Assembly (NCBI GenBank): GCA_040830705.1
Contig: JBFOME010000011.1
Span: 433,660-497,659, forward strand
Reading direction: 5' to 3'
DNA: 64,000 bases
Source: Ruegeria_C sp040830705
GTDB taxonomy: Bacteria > Pseudomonadota > Alphaproteobacteria > Rhodobacterales > Rhodobacteraceae
Part shown: positions 1 to 8,551 of the stretch, in pieces
Layout of the letters: each line of letters opens with the position of its first letter
Numbering within the stretch: position 1 is the first letter of the stretch
The notes under the pieces: generated by a model
What the model was told of the DNA's origin: nothing
Seen by the model: only the letters and a program-made list of their open reading frames with translations
The model's database searches: none
Program-made: the position numbers and the translations under genes

Positions 1-1
1 T

Positions 2-283
2 GAGCGTAAAAAGGTGATGATCATGAACGCGGACGCGGTCGTAGTCCTGCCGGGCGGACCAGGATCGCTCGACGAGCTTTTTGAGGCTCTGACATGGCGG
101 CAGTTGGGCCTGCATGACAAACCCATTCTGGTGATGAATGTCGACGGCTATTGGGACCCGTTGAAGGCGCTGGTCGGGCGCACCATTGAACAAGGCTTTG
201 CCGATCCCTCGCTCGGCGCGTTCCTGACCTGGGTTTCGACCCCCGCCGAGGCGATCGAGGCGTTACGACAGGCATTCGACTAA
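2..283 (+). CDS. LOG-family (cytokinin-riboside-monophosphate phosphoribohydrolase-like) protein, C-terminal part
   Basis: The gene enters from the left edge, so only about 93 C-terminal codons are visible. The first in-frame residues (ERKKVMIMNADAVVVLPGG) match the RK...M...ADA...PGG stretch of the LOG/TIGR00730 family. The family signature PGGxGTxxE appears as PGGPGSLDE, with the catalytic-region Glu kept and Thr replaced by Ser. Family members hydrolyse nucleoside 5'-monophosphates to free base and ribose 5-phosphate. The frame ends at a TAA at 281-283. In-frame ATGs near base 14 are internal methionines, not starts. The family call is firm; the physiological substrate is unknown. Confidence 0.85.
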   Translation, partial: ERKKVMIMNADAVVVLPGGPGSLDELFEALTWRQLGLHDKPILVMNVDGYWDPLKALVGRTIEQGFADPSLGAFLTWVSTPAEAIEALRQAFD

Positions 284-300
284 GCGGGACGCACTACCCT

Positions 301-690
301 TCAGTTCAGACGCTTTGGGCGGGCCTCGGCGGCAGGCATGCCTGCAAGCTCTTCGACCGCGTCGCCATGCGGGTTGACCAGCGCTTCAAGTTCGGCCGGC
401 AGCGGACCGTCCTCCAAATCCATGTAACAGACCAGCACATGGCGGTCTTCGTCCCAATGGCAGTCGATGCCGGGACCTTCATGATCCTGCGGAACCAAAG
501 GCACGCGCAGGTAACTACAACCGCGCGGATAGGTCGGATCGCCGCATAGCCGGGCCTGTCGGGCCGCCTCCTCTCGTACGCGCGCCTCATGATAACGCGA
601 GCGGGGACCGTCCCATTCGATTTTGAAATCCGTGTGCATTCCAGCGACATAATGCGCGGAGCCTGTGAGCAGAATACGAGATCGCGCCAT
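301..690 (-). CDS. hypothetical protein, 129 aa
   Basis: This is an unrecognised soluble protein, acidic overall, with no signal peptide or membrane segment. It has a Cys-containing middle (RLCGDPTYPRGCSYLRVPL) and an aspartate/glutamate-rich second half (DEDRHVLVCYMDLEDG). The ATG at 690 is my chosen start. An ATG at 639 (MHTDFKIEWDG) is an alternative because neither has a strong ribosome binding site and the sequence looks more protein-like from there on. It is divergent from the MFS gene. No function can be assigned. Confidence 0.5.
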   Translation of the reverse strand: MARSRILLTGSAHYVAGMHTDFKIEWDGPRSRYHEARVREEAARQARLCGDPTYPRGCSYLRVPLVPQDHEGPGIDCHWDEDRHVLVCYMDLEDGPLPAELEALVNPHGDAVEELAGMPAAEARPKRLN

Positions 691-819
691 TGTGTCCCGG
701 ATTTGAGCCAATGGCGCGCTGCCCCTGCGGGCGCGGGTATTTGACATCAGCACCCGCGCCGGACAAGGCTGCGCTATGAGCGAACCTGATTGCGATACCT
801 GGCACGGGAGCACCTTGGG

Positions 820-2034
820 ATGCTAAGCGTCCTTCGCAATCGGACATACCGAAATCTCTTTGCTGCGCAGGTAGTTGCTCTACTAGGCACCGGCCTTGCT
901 ACCGTTGCGCTGAGCCTGCTGGCCTTCGATCTGGCAGGGGCGCAGGCCGGGGTCGTGTTGGGCACCGCGCTGACCATCAAGATGGTGGCCTATGTTGGGC
1001 TGGCCCCTGTGGCGGCGGCGTTTGCCGAACAGCTGGACCGTCGCCAGATGCTGATCTTGCTGGACCTTGTGCGAGCGGCGGCGGCCCTATGTCTGCCCTT
1101 TGTCGATGCGATCTGGCAGGTCTATGTGCTGATCTTCTTGTTGCAGGCCGCCTCGGCCGGCTTTACGCCTGCCTTTCAGGCCACGATACCGGACATTTTG
1201 ACCGATGAGCGCGACTATACCAACGCGCTGTCGCTGTCGCGGTTGGCTTATGATCTGGAGAACCTCGTCAGCCCGGCACTGGCCGCCGCGCTATTGATCC
1301 TGGTCAGTTTCGATACGCTTTTCTGGGGCACCGCAACCGGGTTTGTCGCCTCGGCCCTGTTGATCGGAGCACTATCCCTGCCCTCGCCCAAACCAACCCG
1401 ACGCCGTGGCATCTGGGACCGCACCGCGCGTGGCATCCGGATTTACGTCAGCCTCCCGCGCCTGCGCGGTTTGCTGGCCCTCACCCTGTCCGCCGCGATG
1501 TTGAGCGGCATGGTACTGGTCAATACCGTGGTGTTGATCCGCAGCACATTGGGGCTGGGCGAGACCATGGTAGCTCTGGCGCTGGGATGTTTCGGCGCAG
1601 GCTCGATGTTGGCGGCGTTGAGTCTGCCACGGTTGCTAGAACATCGCTCGGATCGGATGGTGATGATGGCCTGTACGCTGCTTGCGGTTGCCGCCTGTCT
1701 GGCGCTGGCGGGGCTTGCGGCGCTGGGTGACCTGTCTCCGGGAGTGCTGCTTGCCGGTTGGGGAGTTTTGGGGATTGCGTATTCGGGAGTGATGACCCCG
1801 GTGGGACGGCTGCTGCGCCGCTCTGCACCGCCTGAAGATCGCCCCGCGCTTTTTGCCGCCCAGTTCACCCTGTCTCATGCGTGCTGGTTACTGGCCTATC
1901 CGCTGAACGGCTTTCTGATGGCGCGGTTCGGCCCCGCCCCAAGTTTCTTGGCGCTCAGCCTGATCTGCGCAGGCAGCCTGTTAACCGCCTCGCGGCTTTG
2001 GCCCAGCCGCGCCATGAATGAACAAAGCGACTAA
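820..2034 (+). CDS. MFS transporter (MFS_3/EntS-like exporter)
   Basis: A 404-aa, very hydrophobic protein with about twelve membrane segments and a positively charged central loop (PSPKPTRRRG, about residues 188-200). The N-terminus LRNRTYRNLFAAQVVALLG is typical of the EntS-like/MFS_3 group of proton-coupled drug or siderophore exporters. I start at the ATG at 820, which has GGGAG about 10 bases upstream, rather than the in-frame TTG at 790. The gene ends four bases into the convergent mannitol dehydrogenase gene. The substrate cannot be read from the sequence. Confidence 0.8.
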   Translation: MLSVLRNRTYRNLFAAQVVALLGTGLATVALSLLAFDLAGAQAGVVLGTALTIKMVAYVGLAPVAAAFAEQLDRRQMLILLDLVRAAAALCLPFVDAIWQVYVLIFLLQAASAGFTPAFQATIPDILTDERDYTNALSLSRLAYDLENLVSPALAAALLILVSFDTLFWGTATGFVASALLIGALSLPSPKPTRRRGIWDRTARGIRIYVSLPRLRGLLALTLSAAMLSGMVLVNTVVLIRSTLGLGETMVALALGCFGAGSMLAALSLPRLLEHRSDRMVMMACTLLAVAACLALAGLAALGDLSPGVLLAGWGVLGIAYSGVMTPVGRLLRRSAPPEDRPALFAAQFTLSHACWLLAYPLNGFLMARFGPAPSFLALSLICAGSLLTASRLWPSRAMNEQSD

Positions 2035-3524
2035 GGGGACCTGATATAGCTCTCTAGTGCTGCTGACACGCCCTCACGCCAGATGAGGTTGAGCCAGCGC
2101 TCGAACGTTCCGACGACCCGCGCATCCGTTGCGAGAGCACCGTAAAGTCCGGTTTCCTCCAGCCAGGCCTGCGGCCTATCCTTCGCCCGGATTGCGGCTT
2201 GAACGAGGTCATCCCATACAGGGTCGTTTGGTTCGATCACCCCGCCATCCTCGCTGGTTCCCGCGCACATGCGCGCCCAAAGCGCTTCGACCAGCACTAG
2301 CCCGTCAATCGGACCGCTCGCGGCAAGCGCATCGCGCAGGATCGGCAACACGAAACCGGGATGCCGCGAAGAACCGTCAAAGGCCACCCGTCTTGTGGTG
2401 TCCCGGATCGCTTCATTGGCAAACCGCCTCTCGATCAGGTCGACATAGGTCTGCGGTGCCATGCCGGGAACCGGGGCGATGTAGGCCGCAATCTCGGTGC
2501 GCTGCACCTTACGGAACAGTCCTCTGATAAGCGGATGAGACAAACAGTCCGCGATCGTTTCGACGCCCAGCAGGACACCCGCATTTGCAACGACCTGATG
2601 ACCCGCGTTAAGAACGCGGATTTTCATCATCTCGTAGCCATGTACATTGTCGGAAAAGGTTGCCCCAGCCTTGTCCCAGTTGGGTCGACCCATTGCGAAA
2701 CTGTCTTCGATAACCCACTGGCGAAAGCTCTCGTGAGGTACGGGCGCACTGTCTTCGACACCCATGTCCCGTACGAGAGCCAGTTCGCCGGGTCCGGTGG
2801 CGGGGACGATGCAGTCGACCATCGAGTTCGGAAAGGCACCTTCCGTGTCAATCCAGCGTGCCAGATCGGGATCGCTCAGCCGGGCAAGCCCGACGATCAC
2901 GTTTCGCAGGATGCGGCCATTGCCTTGCAGGTTGTCACAACTCATCGCGGTGAAAGGCGCAATATTGGCGGCACGGCGCAGCCGCAGCGCTGCAATCATC
3001 GCGCCAAAGGCCGTTCTGGGAGTGTCCGGATGGGTCGCATCATGCTGGATATCGGGATGATCGGCGTCGAAACCACCGGTGGCCCCGTCGATGAAATAGC
3101 CCCCCTCGGTCACCGTCAGCGACACGATCCTGATGGCCGGATCAGCCATGGCTTGGATCAGAGGCGCGTTGCCCTCTTCGATCGGCAGATAGTCAATCAT
3201 CGGACCGATGATTTCCGCCGCGCGGCTTTCCGGGGCCAGTTCGATGAGGGTCGTCAGGCAATCCTGCGCGATCAGCTTCTCTCGCATTGCCGCATCATAG
3301 GGACGCACGCCCGCACCGATGATCGCCCAATCCAACGCCTCACCCTGTTGCATTAAGCGGTGCAGATACCAGGACTGATGCGCGCGGTGAAAATTGCCAA
3401 GTCCGATATGGACGATGCCAGGGCCGAGATCACGCCTGTCATAGCGCGGCTTGTCTATTTGGGCGGGCATGGCGGCAAGCGTCGCCAGGCTCAACCCGAT
3501 CGGAGAAGGAACCATATCTTTCAT
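2031..3524 (-). CDS. mtlK: mannitol 2-dehydrogenase
   Basis: A long-chain polyol dehydrogenase of about 497 aa that oxidises D-mannitol to D-fructose with NAD in the cytoplasm. The N-terminal Rossmann motif is GIVHIGLGNFHRAHQ. The conserved catalytic block K-x-R-x-LN-x-x-H appears as KIRVLNAGHQ. It is the last gene of the minus-strand polyol operon, coupled to the upstream sorbitol dehydrogenase by a TGATG stop/start overlap at 3522-3526. An ATG 12 bases further upstream (3536) is possible. Gene order binding protein-permeases-ATPase-SDR-MtlK matches the smo operon of Rhodobacter sphaeroides. No xylulokinase gene follows here. Confidence 0.92.
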   Translation of the reverse strand: MKDMVPSPIGLSLATLAAMPAQIDKPRYDRRDLGPGIVHIGLGNFHRAHQSWYLHRLMQQGEALDWAIIGAGVRPYDAAMREKLIAQDCLTTLIELAPESRAAEIIGPMIDYLPIEEGNAPLIQAMADPAIRIVSLTVTEGGYFIDGATGGFDADHPDIQHDATHPDTPRTAFGAMIAALRLRRAANIAPFTAMSCDNLQGNGRILRNVIVGLARLSDPDLARWIDTEGAFPNSMVDCIVPATGPGELALVRDMGVEDSAPVPHESFRQWVIEDSFAMGRPNWDKAGATFSDNVHGYEMMKIRVLNAGHQVVANAGVLLGVETIADCLSHPLIRGLFRKVQRTEIAAYIAPVPGMAPQTYVDLIERRFANEAIRDTTRRVAFDGSSRHPGFVLPILRDALAASGPIDGLVLVEALWARMCAGTSEDGGVIEPNDPVWDDLVQAAIRAKDRPQAWLEETGLYGALATDARVVGTFERWLNLIWREGVSAALESYIRSP

Positions 3525-4291
3525 CAGCTCATCCATTGCCCGCCATCCACGTTAAAACACTGGCTGACGATATAGTCAGCCTCGGAACTGGCCAGAAACA
3601 CCGCCATGCCGGTCAAATCTTCGGCAACGCCCATGCGGCCATAGGGTACCGCTTGCGCGACCTCCCGTTTTTTCTGGCCGGGCTGCTTGCCCTCATGTTT
3701 GGCAAAAAACGCATCCACCCCATCCCAATGCTCGCCATCGACCACACCGGGCGCGATGGCGTTCACGTTTATCCCATGTTCGATGAGGTTAAGCCCCGCC
3801 GATTGGGTCAGGCTGATTACTGCGGCTTTGGTGGCACAGTAGACCGCCACCAAAGGCTCGCCCCGGCGGCCCGCTTGAGAGGCCATGTTGATGATTTTTC
3901 CGCCCTGCCCGCGTTCGATCATGTGCCGGGCGACGGCCTGCAGCGTGAAGAGTGTTCCGGCAACATTGATGCTAAAGGTGCGCGCATAGTCATCGCGCGT
4001 GATCTCGGTGACTGGCGCGGCGGTAAAAATTGCCGCGTTGTTGATCAGGATGTCGATGTGACCCAGTTCGGCAATGGCGGCAGCGATGCCCGCCTCGATA
4101 CTGGCCTGATCGGTCACATCCATTGCGATCGCCACCGCGCCGATCTCGGCGGCGGTGGCACGAGCGCGCGCGATGTCGATATCGGCAATCGCAACCTTGG
4201 CGCCTTCGGCAACATAGGTTTGGGCGAAGGCGCGCCCAATGCCGCGGGCCGCTCCGGTGATCAGAGCGGTTTTTCCCTGCAGTCTGCTCAT
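3524..4291 (-). CDS. smoS: sorbitol (L-iditol 2-) dehydrogenase, SDR family
   Basis: A 255-aa classical short-chain dehydrogenase. The cofactor motif is TGAARGIG near residue 13, followed by NNA around 87 and the active-site pair YCATK around 153, with the catalytic Ser in NMASQ. It ends in the classical C-terminal form (FNVDGGQWMS). Position inside a polyol ABC operon next to mtlK supports oxidation of D-sorbitol to fructose, as in SmoS/PolS. Its ATG overlaps the smoK stop in an ATGA tetranucleotide (4288-4291) and its TGA overlaps the mtlK start, so the three are translationally coupled. Family call is certain; the substrate is inferred from context. Confidence 0.92.
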   Translation of the reverse strand: MSRLQGKTALITGAARGIGRAFAQTYVAEGAKVAIADIDIARARATAAEIGAVAIAMDVTDQASIEAGIAAAIAELGHIDILINNAAIFTAAPVTEITRDDYARTFSINVAGTLFTLQAVARHMIERGQGGKIINMASQAGRRGEPLVAVYCATKAAVISLTQSAGLNLIEHGINVNAIAPGVVDGEHWDGVDAFFAKHEGKQPGQKKREVAQAVPYGRMGVAEDLTGMAVFLASSEADYIVSQCFNVDGGQWMS

Positions 4292-5292
4292 TCGATCCTG
4301 ATCCCGTTCTGGTCGAACCGGTGCAGATGCTCGGCTTGCGGGGTCAGGAACACTTCGGTCCCGTATTTCAGCTTGCGCTCGCCGCTGGCCCGCACCGTAA
4401 GCGGCTCCGAGCTGAGACCGCTTTGGATGTGAAAGAACGTGTCAGAGCCCAAATGTTCGGACACACCCACCGTGCCTTGCCACATCCCTTCGGTTTCCGA
4501 GATGTCGATATGCTCGGGACGGATACCGATGGTGGCCGCGTCATGCTTGCCCGCTTCCGGCCCCTCGATCAGGTTCATTTTCGGCGAGCCGATGAACCCG
4601 GCGACAAAAGTGTTGCCCGGGCGCTGGTAAAGCTCCAGCGGGCTGCCGACCTGTTCGACGATACCAGCGCGCAGCACCACGATCTTGTCGGCCATGGTCA
4701 TCGCCTCGACCTGATCATGGGTCACATAGATCATCGTGGTCTTGAGGCGCTCATGCATCTCGCTGATTTCCAGCCGCATTCCGACACGCAGAGCGGCGTC
4801 CAGATTGGACAGCGGCTCGTCAAAGAGAAAGGCTGCAGGTTCGCGGACGATGGCACGCCCGATAGCGACCCGTTGGCGCTGACCGCCCGACAGTTGGCCG
4901 GGGCGCCGGTCCAGATAATCGGTCAGGTTCAGCGCCTTGGCTGCGGCCTCGATGCGCCGGTCCTGCTCGGCCTGATCAATACCCGCCATGCGCATCGGGA
5001 AGGCGATGTTCTTGCGTACCGACATATGCGGGTAGAGCGCGTAGGACTGGAACACCATGGCCAGGCCGCGCTTGGCCGGTGGCACGTCGGTGGCGTCGCT
5101 GCCGTCAATCGCGATATGCCCCGATGTGATGTCCTCCAGACCCGCGATCAACCGCAGGAGGGTGGATTTGCCGCAGCCCGAGGGGCCGACGAAGACCGTG
5201 AATTCTCCGTCCTCGATGGTCAGATCCAGCGGCGGAATGACCTGAACGTCGCCGAAGCTTTTGGTCACTTGGTTCAGTTGAATTTGTCCCAT
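4288..5292 (-). CDS. smoK: polyol ABC transporter ATP-binding protein
   Basis: A 334-aa MalK-type ATPase. Walker A is GPSGCGKST, the signature is LSGGQRQRVAIGRA, Walker B is FLFDEPLSNLD and the H-loop is VTHD. About 100 C-terminal residues form the TOBE/OB regulatory domain of CUT1 sugar importers (IGIRPEHIDI...). It energises import of sorbitol/mannitol through SmoF/SmoG at the inner face of the membrane. It lies 12 bases after smoG and overlaps smoS by four bases. Confidence 0.93.
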   Translation of the reverse strand: MGQIQLNQVTKSFGDVQVIPPLDLTIEDGEFTVFVGPSGCGKSTLLRLIAGLEDITSGHIAIDGSDATDVPPAKRGLAMVFQSYALYPHMSVRKNIAFPMRMAGIDQAEQDRRIEAAAKALNLTDYLDRRPGQLSGGQRQRVAIGRAIVREPAAFLFDEPLSNLDAALRVGMRLEISEMHERLKTTMIYVTHDQVEAMTMADKIVVLRAGIVEQVGSPLELYQRPGNTFVAGFIGSPKMNLIEGPEAGKHDAATIGIRPEHIDISETEGMWQGTVGVSEHLGSDTFFHIQSGLSSEPLTVRASGERKLKYGTEVFLTPQAEHLHRFDQNGIRIE

Positions 5293-5304
5293 TGGTCGAT
5301 TTCC

Positions 5305-6135
5305 TTATTTGACGGCGCCGAAGGTCAGGCCGCTGACAAGTTGTTTCTGGCTGAACCAGCCAAGGATGAGGATTGGCGCAATCGCCATGGTCGAGGCCGC
5401 GCTGAGCTTGGCATAGAACAAGCCTTCAGGGCTGGAATAGCTGGCGATGAAGGCCGTGAGCGGGGCCGCCTTGGCCGCGGTCAGGTTCAGCGTCCAGAAG
5501 GCTTCGTTCCAGGCCAGGATCACGTTCAACAGCAAGGTCGAGGCGATACCAGGGATGGCCATGGGGGTGAGCACATAAAGCACTTCGTCCTTCAGGCTAG
5601 CCCCGTCCATCCGCGCCGCTTCGAGAATCTCGCCGGGGATCTCCTTGAAGTAGGTGTAGAGCATCCAGACGATGATCGGCAGGTTGATCAGCATCAGCAC
5701 GATGGTAAGACCGAACTTGGTATCCAGAAGCCCCAGTTGGATGAACAGCAGGTAGATCGGATAGAGCACACCAACCGCTGGAAGCATCTTGGTCGAGAGC
5801 ATCCAGAGCAGGATGTCCTTGGTCCGTTTCGAGGGCACGAAGGCCATCGACCAGGCGGCGGGTACCGCGATGATGATACCCAAGATAGTCGAACCGCCCG
5901 CAATCACGATCGAGTTCCACAGGAAGCGGGCATAGTTCGACCGCTCCATGACCGCGCCGTAATTTTCCAGCGTCCAGTCAAAGGCCAGGAACACCGGCGG
6001 GTCGGAAATGGCCTGTGCTTCGGTCTTGAAGCTGGTGAGGATGGTCCAGAGGATCGGGAAGAAGATCAGCAATCCGACGGCCCAAGCGGCGGTGGTGTTG
6101 ATGATCTTGCGGTTTTGCGTAACTGCGCGTGCCAT
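5305..6135 (-). CDS. smoG: polyol ABC transporter permease (CUT1, MalG-like)
   Basis: A 276-aa inner-membrane permease with six predicted membrane spans. The cytoplasmic EAA loop that docks on the ATPase reads EAARMDGASLKDEVLYVLTP, with the family's conserved spacing. It pairs with SmoF to form the channel of the sorbitol/mannitol importer. The gene follows smoF after 10 bases and precedes smoK after 12, as expected in one transcript. Confidence 0.92.
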   Translation of the reverse strand: MARAVTQNRKIINTTAAWAVGLLIFFPILWTILTSFKTEAQAISDPPVFLAFDWTLENYGAVMERSNYARFLWNSIVIAGGSTILGIIIAVPAAWSMAFVPSKRTKDILLWMLSTKMLPAVGVLYPIYLLFIQLGLLDTKFGLTIVLMLINLPIIVWMLYTYFKEIPGEILEAARMDGASLKDEVLYVLTPMAIPGIASTLLLNVILAWNEAFWTLNLTAAKAAPLTAFIASYSSPEGLFYAKLSAASTMAIAPILILGWFSQKQLVSGLTFGAVK

Positions 6136-6145
6136 GGGGTCCTCC

Positions 6146-7024
6146 TCACGCGTCCAGGTTCTTGCCGACGATGCGCATCAGGAAGATGGCAACGATATTG
6201 GCGAGAATGATTGCGTAGACACCGCCAGCAGACCCAAGCCCGACATTCTGGCTTTCCAACACGCGCTGGAAGATCAGGTAAGATAGCGTCTTGGTACCGA
6301 AGGCACCGCCGGTGGTGACGAAGATCTCGGCAAAGATCGCCAGCAGAAAGATGGTCTGGATCAGGATCACGATGGTGATCGCGCGGCTCAGATGCGGCAG
6401 GGTGATGAACCAGAAGCGCTTGAGCGGCGGCGCACCATCCATCTCGGCGGCTTCAAGCTGCTCTCCATCCAGCGACTGAATGGCGGTCAGCAGGATCAGT
6501 GTTGCAAAGGGCAGCCATTGCCAGGACACGATCATGATCAGCGACGGCAGAGCGGCCTGGCTGAGCCATGCGACCGGCTCGGCGCCAAAAAACTTCCAGA
6601 GATAAGCCAGCAACCCGTTTGTCGGGTCCATGAACATGTTCTTCCAGACCAGCGCTGATACGGTGGGCATAACGAAGAACGGGGCGATGACCAGAATGCG
6701 CACCACGCCCTGCCCCCACATCGGCTGATTGAGCAGAAGCGCCAGCAGGACGCCAACAACCACTGTGATGATCAGGACGCCGCCGACGATGACAAGCGTG
6801 GCCTGAACGCTTGGCCAGAATGAACTGGAGCTGACAAACCGCGCGTAGTTTGCGAATCCGACCCAATCGAGGCCATCGGCCATCGAGTCGCCGCGCAGCG
6901 GAAGGTACTTCTTGAACGAGAAGAACAAGGTCATTGAGAGCGGGATCAACATCCAGCCGAGAAGTAGAACAACCGCAGGGGCCATCATTAGGCGGGCGGC
7001 TGATCTGGAATGCTGCGTAGCCAT
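6146..7024 (-). CDS. smoF: polyol ABC transporter permease (CUT1, MalF-like)
   Basis: A 292-aa inner-membrane permease with six spans and the EAA loop EAAEMDGAPPLKRFWFITLP near residue 190. It is the MalF-type partner of SmoG. The ATG at 7024 has an RBS-like GGAGGTG just upstream (reverse strand, about 7027-7034). A 127-base gap with a strong stem-loop separates it from the binding-protein gene upstream. Confidence 0.92.
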   Translation of the reverse strand: MATQHSRSAARLMMAPAVVLLLGWMLIPLSMTLFFSFKKYLPLRGDSMADGLDWVGFANYARFVSSSSFWPSVQATLVIVGGVLIITVVVGVLLALLLNQPMWGQGVVRILVIAPFFVMPTVSALVWKNMFMDPTNGLLAYLWKFFGAEPVAWLSQAALPSLIMIVSWQWLPFATLILLTAIQSLDGEQLEAAEMDGAPPLKRFWFITLPHLSRAITIVILIQTIFLLAIFAEIFVTTGGAFGTKTLSYLIFQRVLESQNVGLGSAGGVYAIILANIVAIFLMRIVGKNLDA

Positions 7025-7099
7025 GGAAACACCTCCTCTGTTGACGGTCAGGGGACCGCCTCGGGCGAATCTTACAGTGAATTTGAAGGGATGGGGCGA

Positions 7100-7124
7100 C
7101 AGAGGGCGGGCGTAGCGCCCTCTG
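7100..7124 (-). promoter_or_regulatory. intercistronic stem-loop between smoE and smoF
   Basis: A perfect 9-bp stem (CAGAGGGCG / CGCCCTCTG) closes a 7-base loop in the gap after the binding-protein gene. There is no U-tract. Such hairpins after a binding-protein gene usually stabilise the upstream message or attenuate read-through, so that the binding protein is made in excess over the permeases. That role is inferred; the stem is seen. Confidence 0.7.
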
Positions 7125-7151
7125 CGTGTTTATATGCGTCGACCGATCGCC

Positions 7152-8456
7152 TTAGCGGTAGCCGGCCGCTTCCATCGCGTCATTGGTCAGTGCCTGCGCC
7201 TTTTCAAGCGCTTCCTCGACAGTTTGCTGACCAGCATAGACGGCCGAGAACTCTTGGCTCACTTCCGTAGCAATACCTGCAAATTCCGGGATGGCGACGA
7301 ACTGGACGCCAACATAAGGCACCGGTTTGACGGTCGGATTCTGCGGATCAGCCGCATTGATCGAGTCGAGCGTCATCTGGGCAAACGGCACGGCCTGATA
7401 GTCCGGGTTCTCATAGAGAGAGGTCCGCGCACCCGGCGGGACGTTGGCCCAACCCTCTTTTTCCGCAACCAGCTCGATATAATCCTTCGAGGTCGCCCAC
7501 TCCAGGAACTGCTGTGCGGCTTCGGCTTTTTGAGTGCCCGCCGGAATGGCCAGCGCCCAGGCCCAGAGCCAGTTGGCGTTCTTGCCCAAGCCGGTGTTCG
7601 GTGCAAGCGCAAAGCCCACCTGATCGGCCACAGTTGAGTCCTCAGGATTGGTCACGAAGGATGCAGCGACAGTCGCGTCGATCCACATTCCGCATTTGCC
7701 TTGCTGGAACAGTGACAGGTTTTCGTTGAATCCGTTGGTCGCATAGCCTGGAGGGCCGGATTCCTCCATCATGCCAACAAAGAAGTTCAGCGCATCGGCC
7801 CATTCGGGCTGATCGAACTGCGCATTCCAATCCTCGTCGAACCAGCGCGCGCCGAACGAGTTGCCAGTGACGGTGATAAAGGCACCGCCCTCACCCCATC
7901 CGGCTTTGCCCCGCAGGCAGATGCCGTTGATTTCATTGTCGCGATCGGTCATCGCGGCGGCAGCTTCGCGAATGAACTCCCAGGTCGGAGCCTCGGGCAT
8001 TTCCAGCCCGGCCTTTTCCATAAGATCCTTGCGGTACATCACCATCGAGCTTTCGCCATAAAACGGCGCAGCGTAGAGCGTGCCGTCATGGCTCAGCCCG
8101 GCGCGCATCGCCGGCAGGATGTCGTCGACGTCGTACTCTTCGGACAGCCCGTCAAGCGGAACCAGCCACCCGTTGGCGCCCCAGATCGGCGTTTCGTACA
8201 TGCCGATGGTCATGATGTCGAATGCGCCGCCCTTGGTGGAGATGTCGGTCGTCACGCGTTGGCGCAGCACGTTCTCTTCCAGAGTGACCCATTCAACGTC
8301 ATGGCCAGTCTTGGCTGTGAAGTCGTCCGTGTAACCCTGCATGCGGATCATGTCGCCGTTATTGACGGTCGCGATTGTAATGGTGTCGGCAACAGCTCCC
8401 GAGCCCATGACAAGCGCCATGGCGGTCGCCGCACCCAATGATGCCTTGAGATACAT
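7152..8456 (-). CDS. smoE: polyol ABC transporter substrate-binding protein
   Basis: A 434-aa periplasmic solute-binding protein of family 1 (CUT1). The signal peptide covers residues 1 to about 22 (MYLKASLGAATAMALVMGSG, cleavage near AVA-D). The mature protein shows the family fold, with aromatic-rich sugar-site segments such as YAAPFYGESSMVMYRKDL and NWLWAWALAIP. I place the start at the ATG at 8456 because GGGAGGAA lies 8 bases upstream; the frame stays open further upstream but has no signal peptide there. First structural gene of the operon, directly behind the operator palindrome. Confidence 0.92.
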   Translation of the reverse strand: MYLKASLGAATAMALVMGSGAVADTITIATVNNGDMIRMQGYTDDFTAKTGHDVEWVTLEENVLRQRVTTDISTKGGAFDIMTIGMYETPIWGANGWLVPLDGLSEEYDVDDILPAMRAGLSHDGTLYAAPFYGESSMVMYRKDLMEKAGLEMPEAPTWEFIREAAAAMTDRDNEINGICLRGKAGWGEGGAFITVTGNSFGARWFDEDWNAQFDQPEWADALNFFVGMMEESGPPGYATNGFNENLSLFQQGKCGMWIDATVAASFVTNPEDSTVADQVGFALAPNTGLGKNANWLWAWALAIPAGTQKAEAAQQFLEWATSKDYIELVAEKEGWANVPPGARTSLYENPDYQAVPFAQMTLDSINAADPQNPTVKPVPYVGVQFVAIPEFAGIATEVSQEFSAVYAGQQTVEEALEKAQALTNDAMEAAGYR

Positions 8457-8525
8457 CCTGTTCCTCCCTGTGTTGGATGTTGGGTATGACCCTACGTCCT
8501 GATCAGGAGGCAAGTCAACAAAAAC

Positions 8526-8539
8526 TTTACGCGCGTAAA
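8526..8539. promoter_or_regulatory. LacI-type operator palindrome upstream of smoE
   Basis: TTTACGCGCGTAAA is a perfect 14-bp palindrome with a central CG step, the usual layout of LacI/GalR operators. It lies between the regulator gene and smoE, about 70 bases before the smoE start, where a repressor of the operon would act. A related 11/14 match sits before the regulator gene itself at 9660-9673. Binding is inferred. Confidence 0.75.
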
Positions 8540-8551
8540 ATTTCTAAATGT

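Noticed and set aside
4321..6210. A 629-codon open frame on the plus strand opposite the polyol transporter genes
   Set aside because: It is the antisense shadow of smoK and smoG, both with complete family motifs; GC-rich third positions keep the opposite frame open and its His/Arg/Gly-rich product matches nothing.
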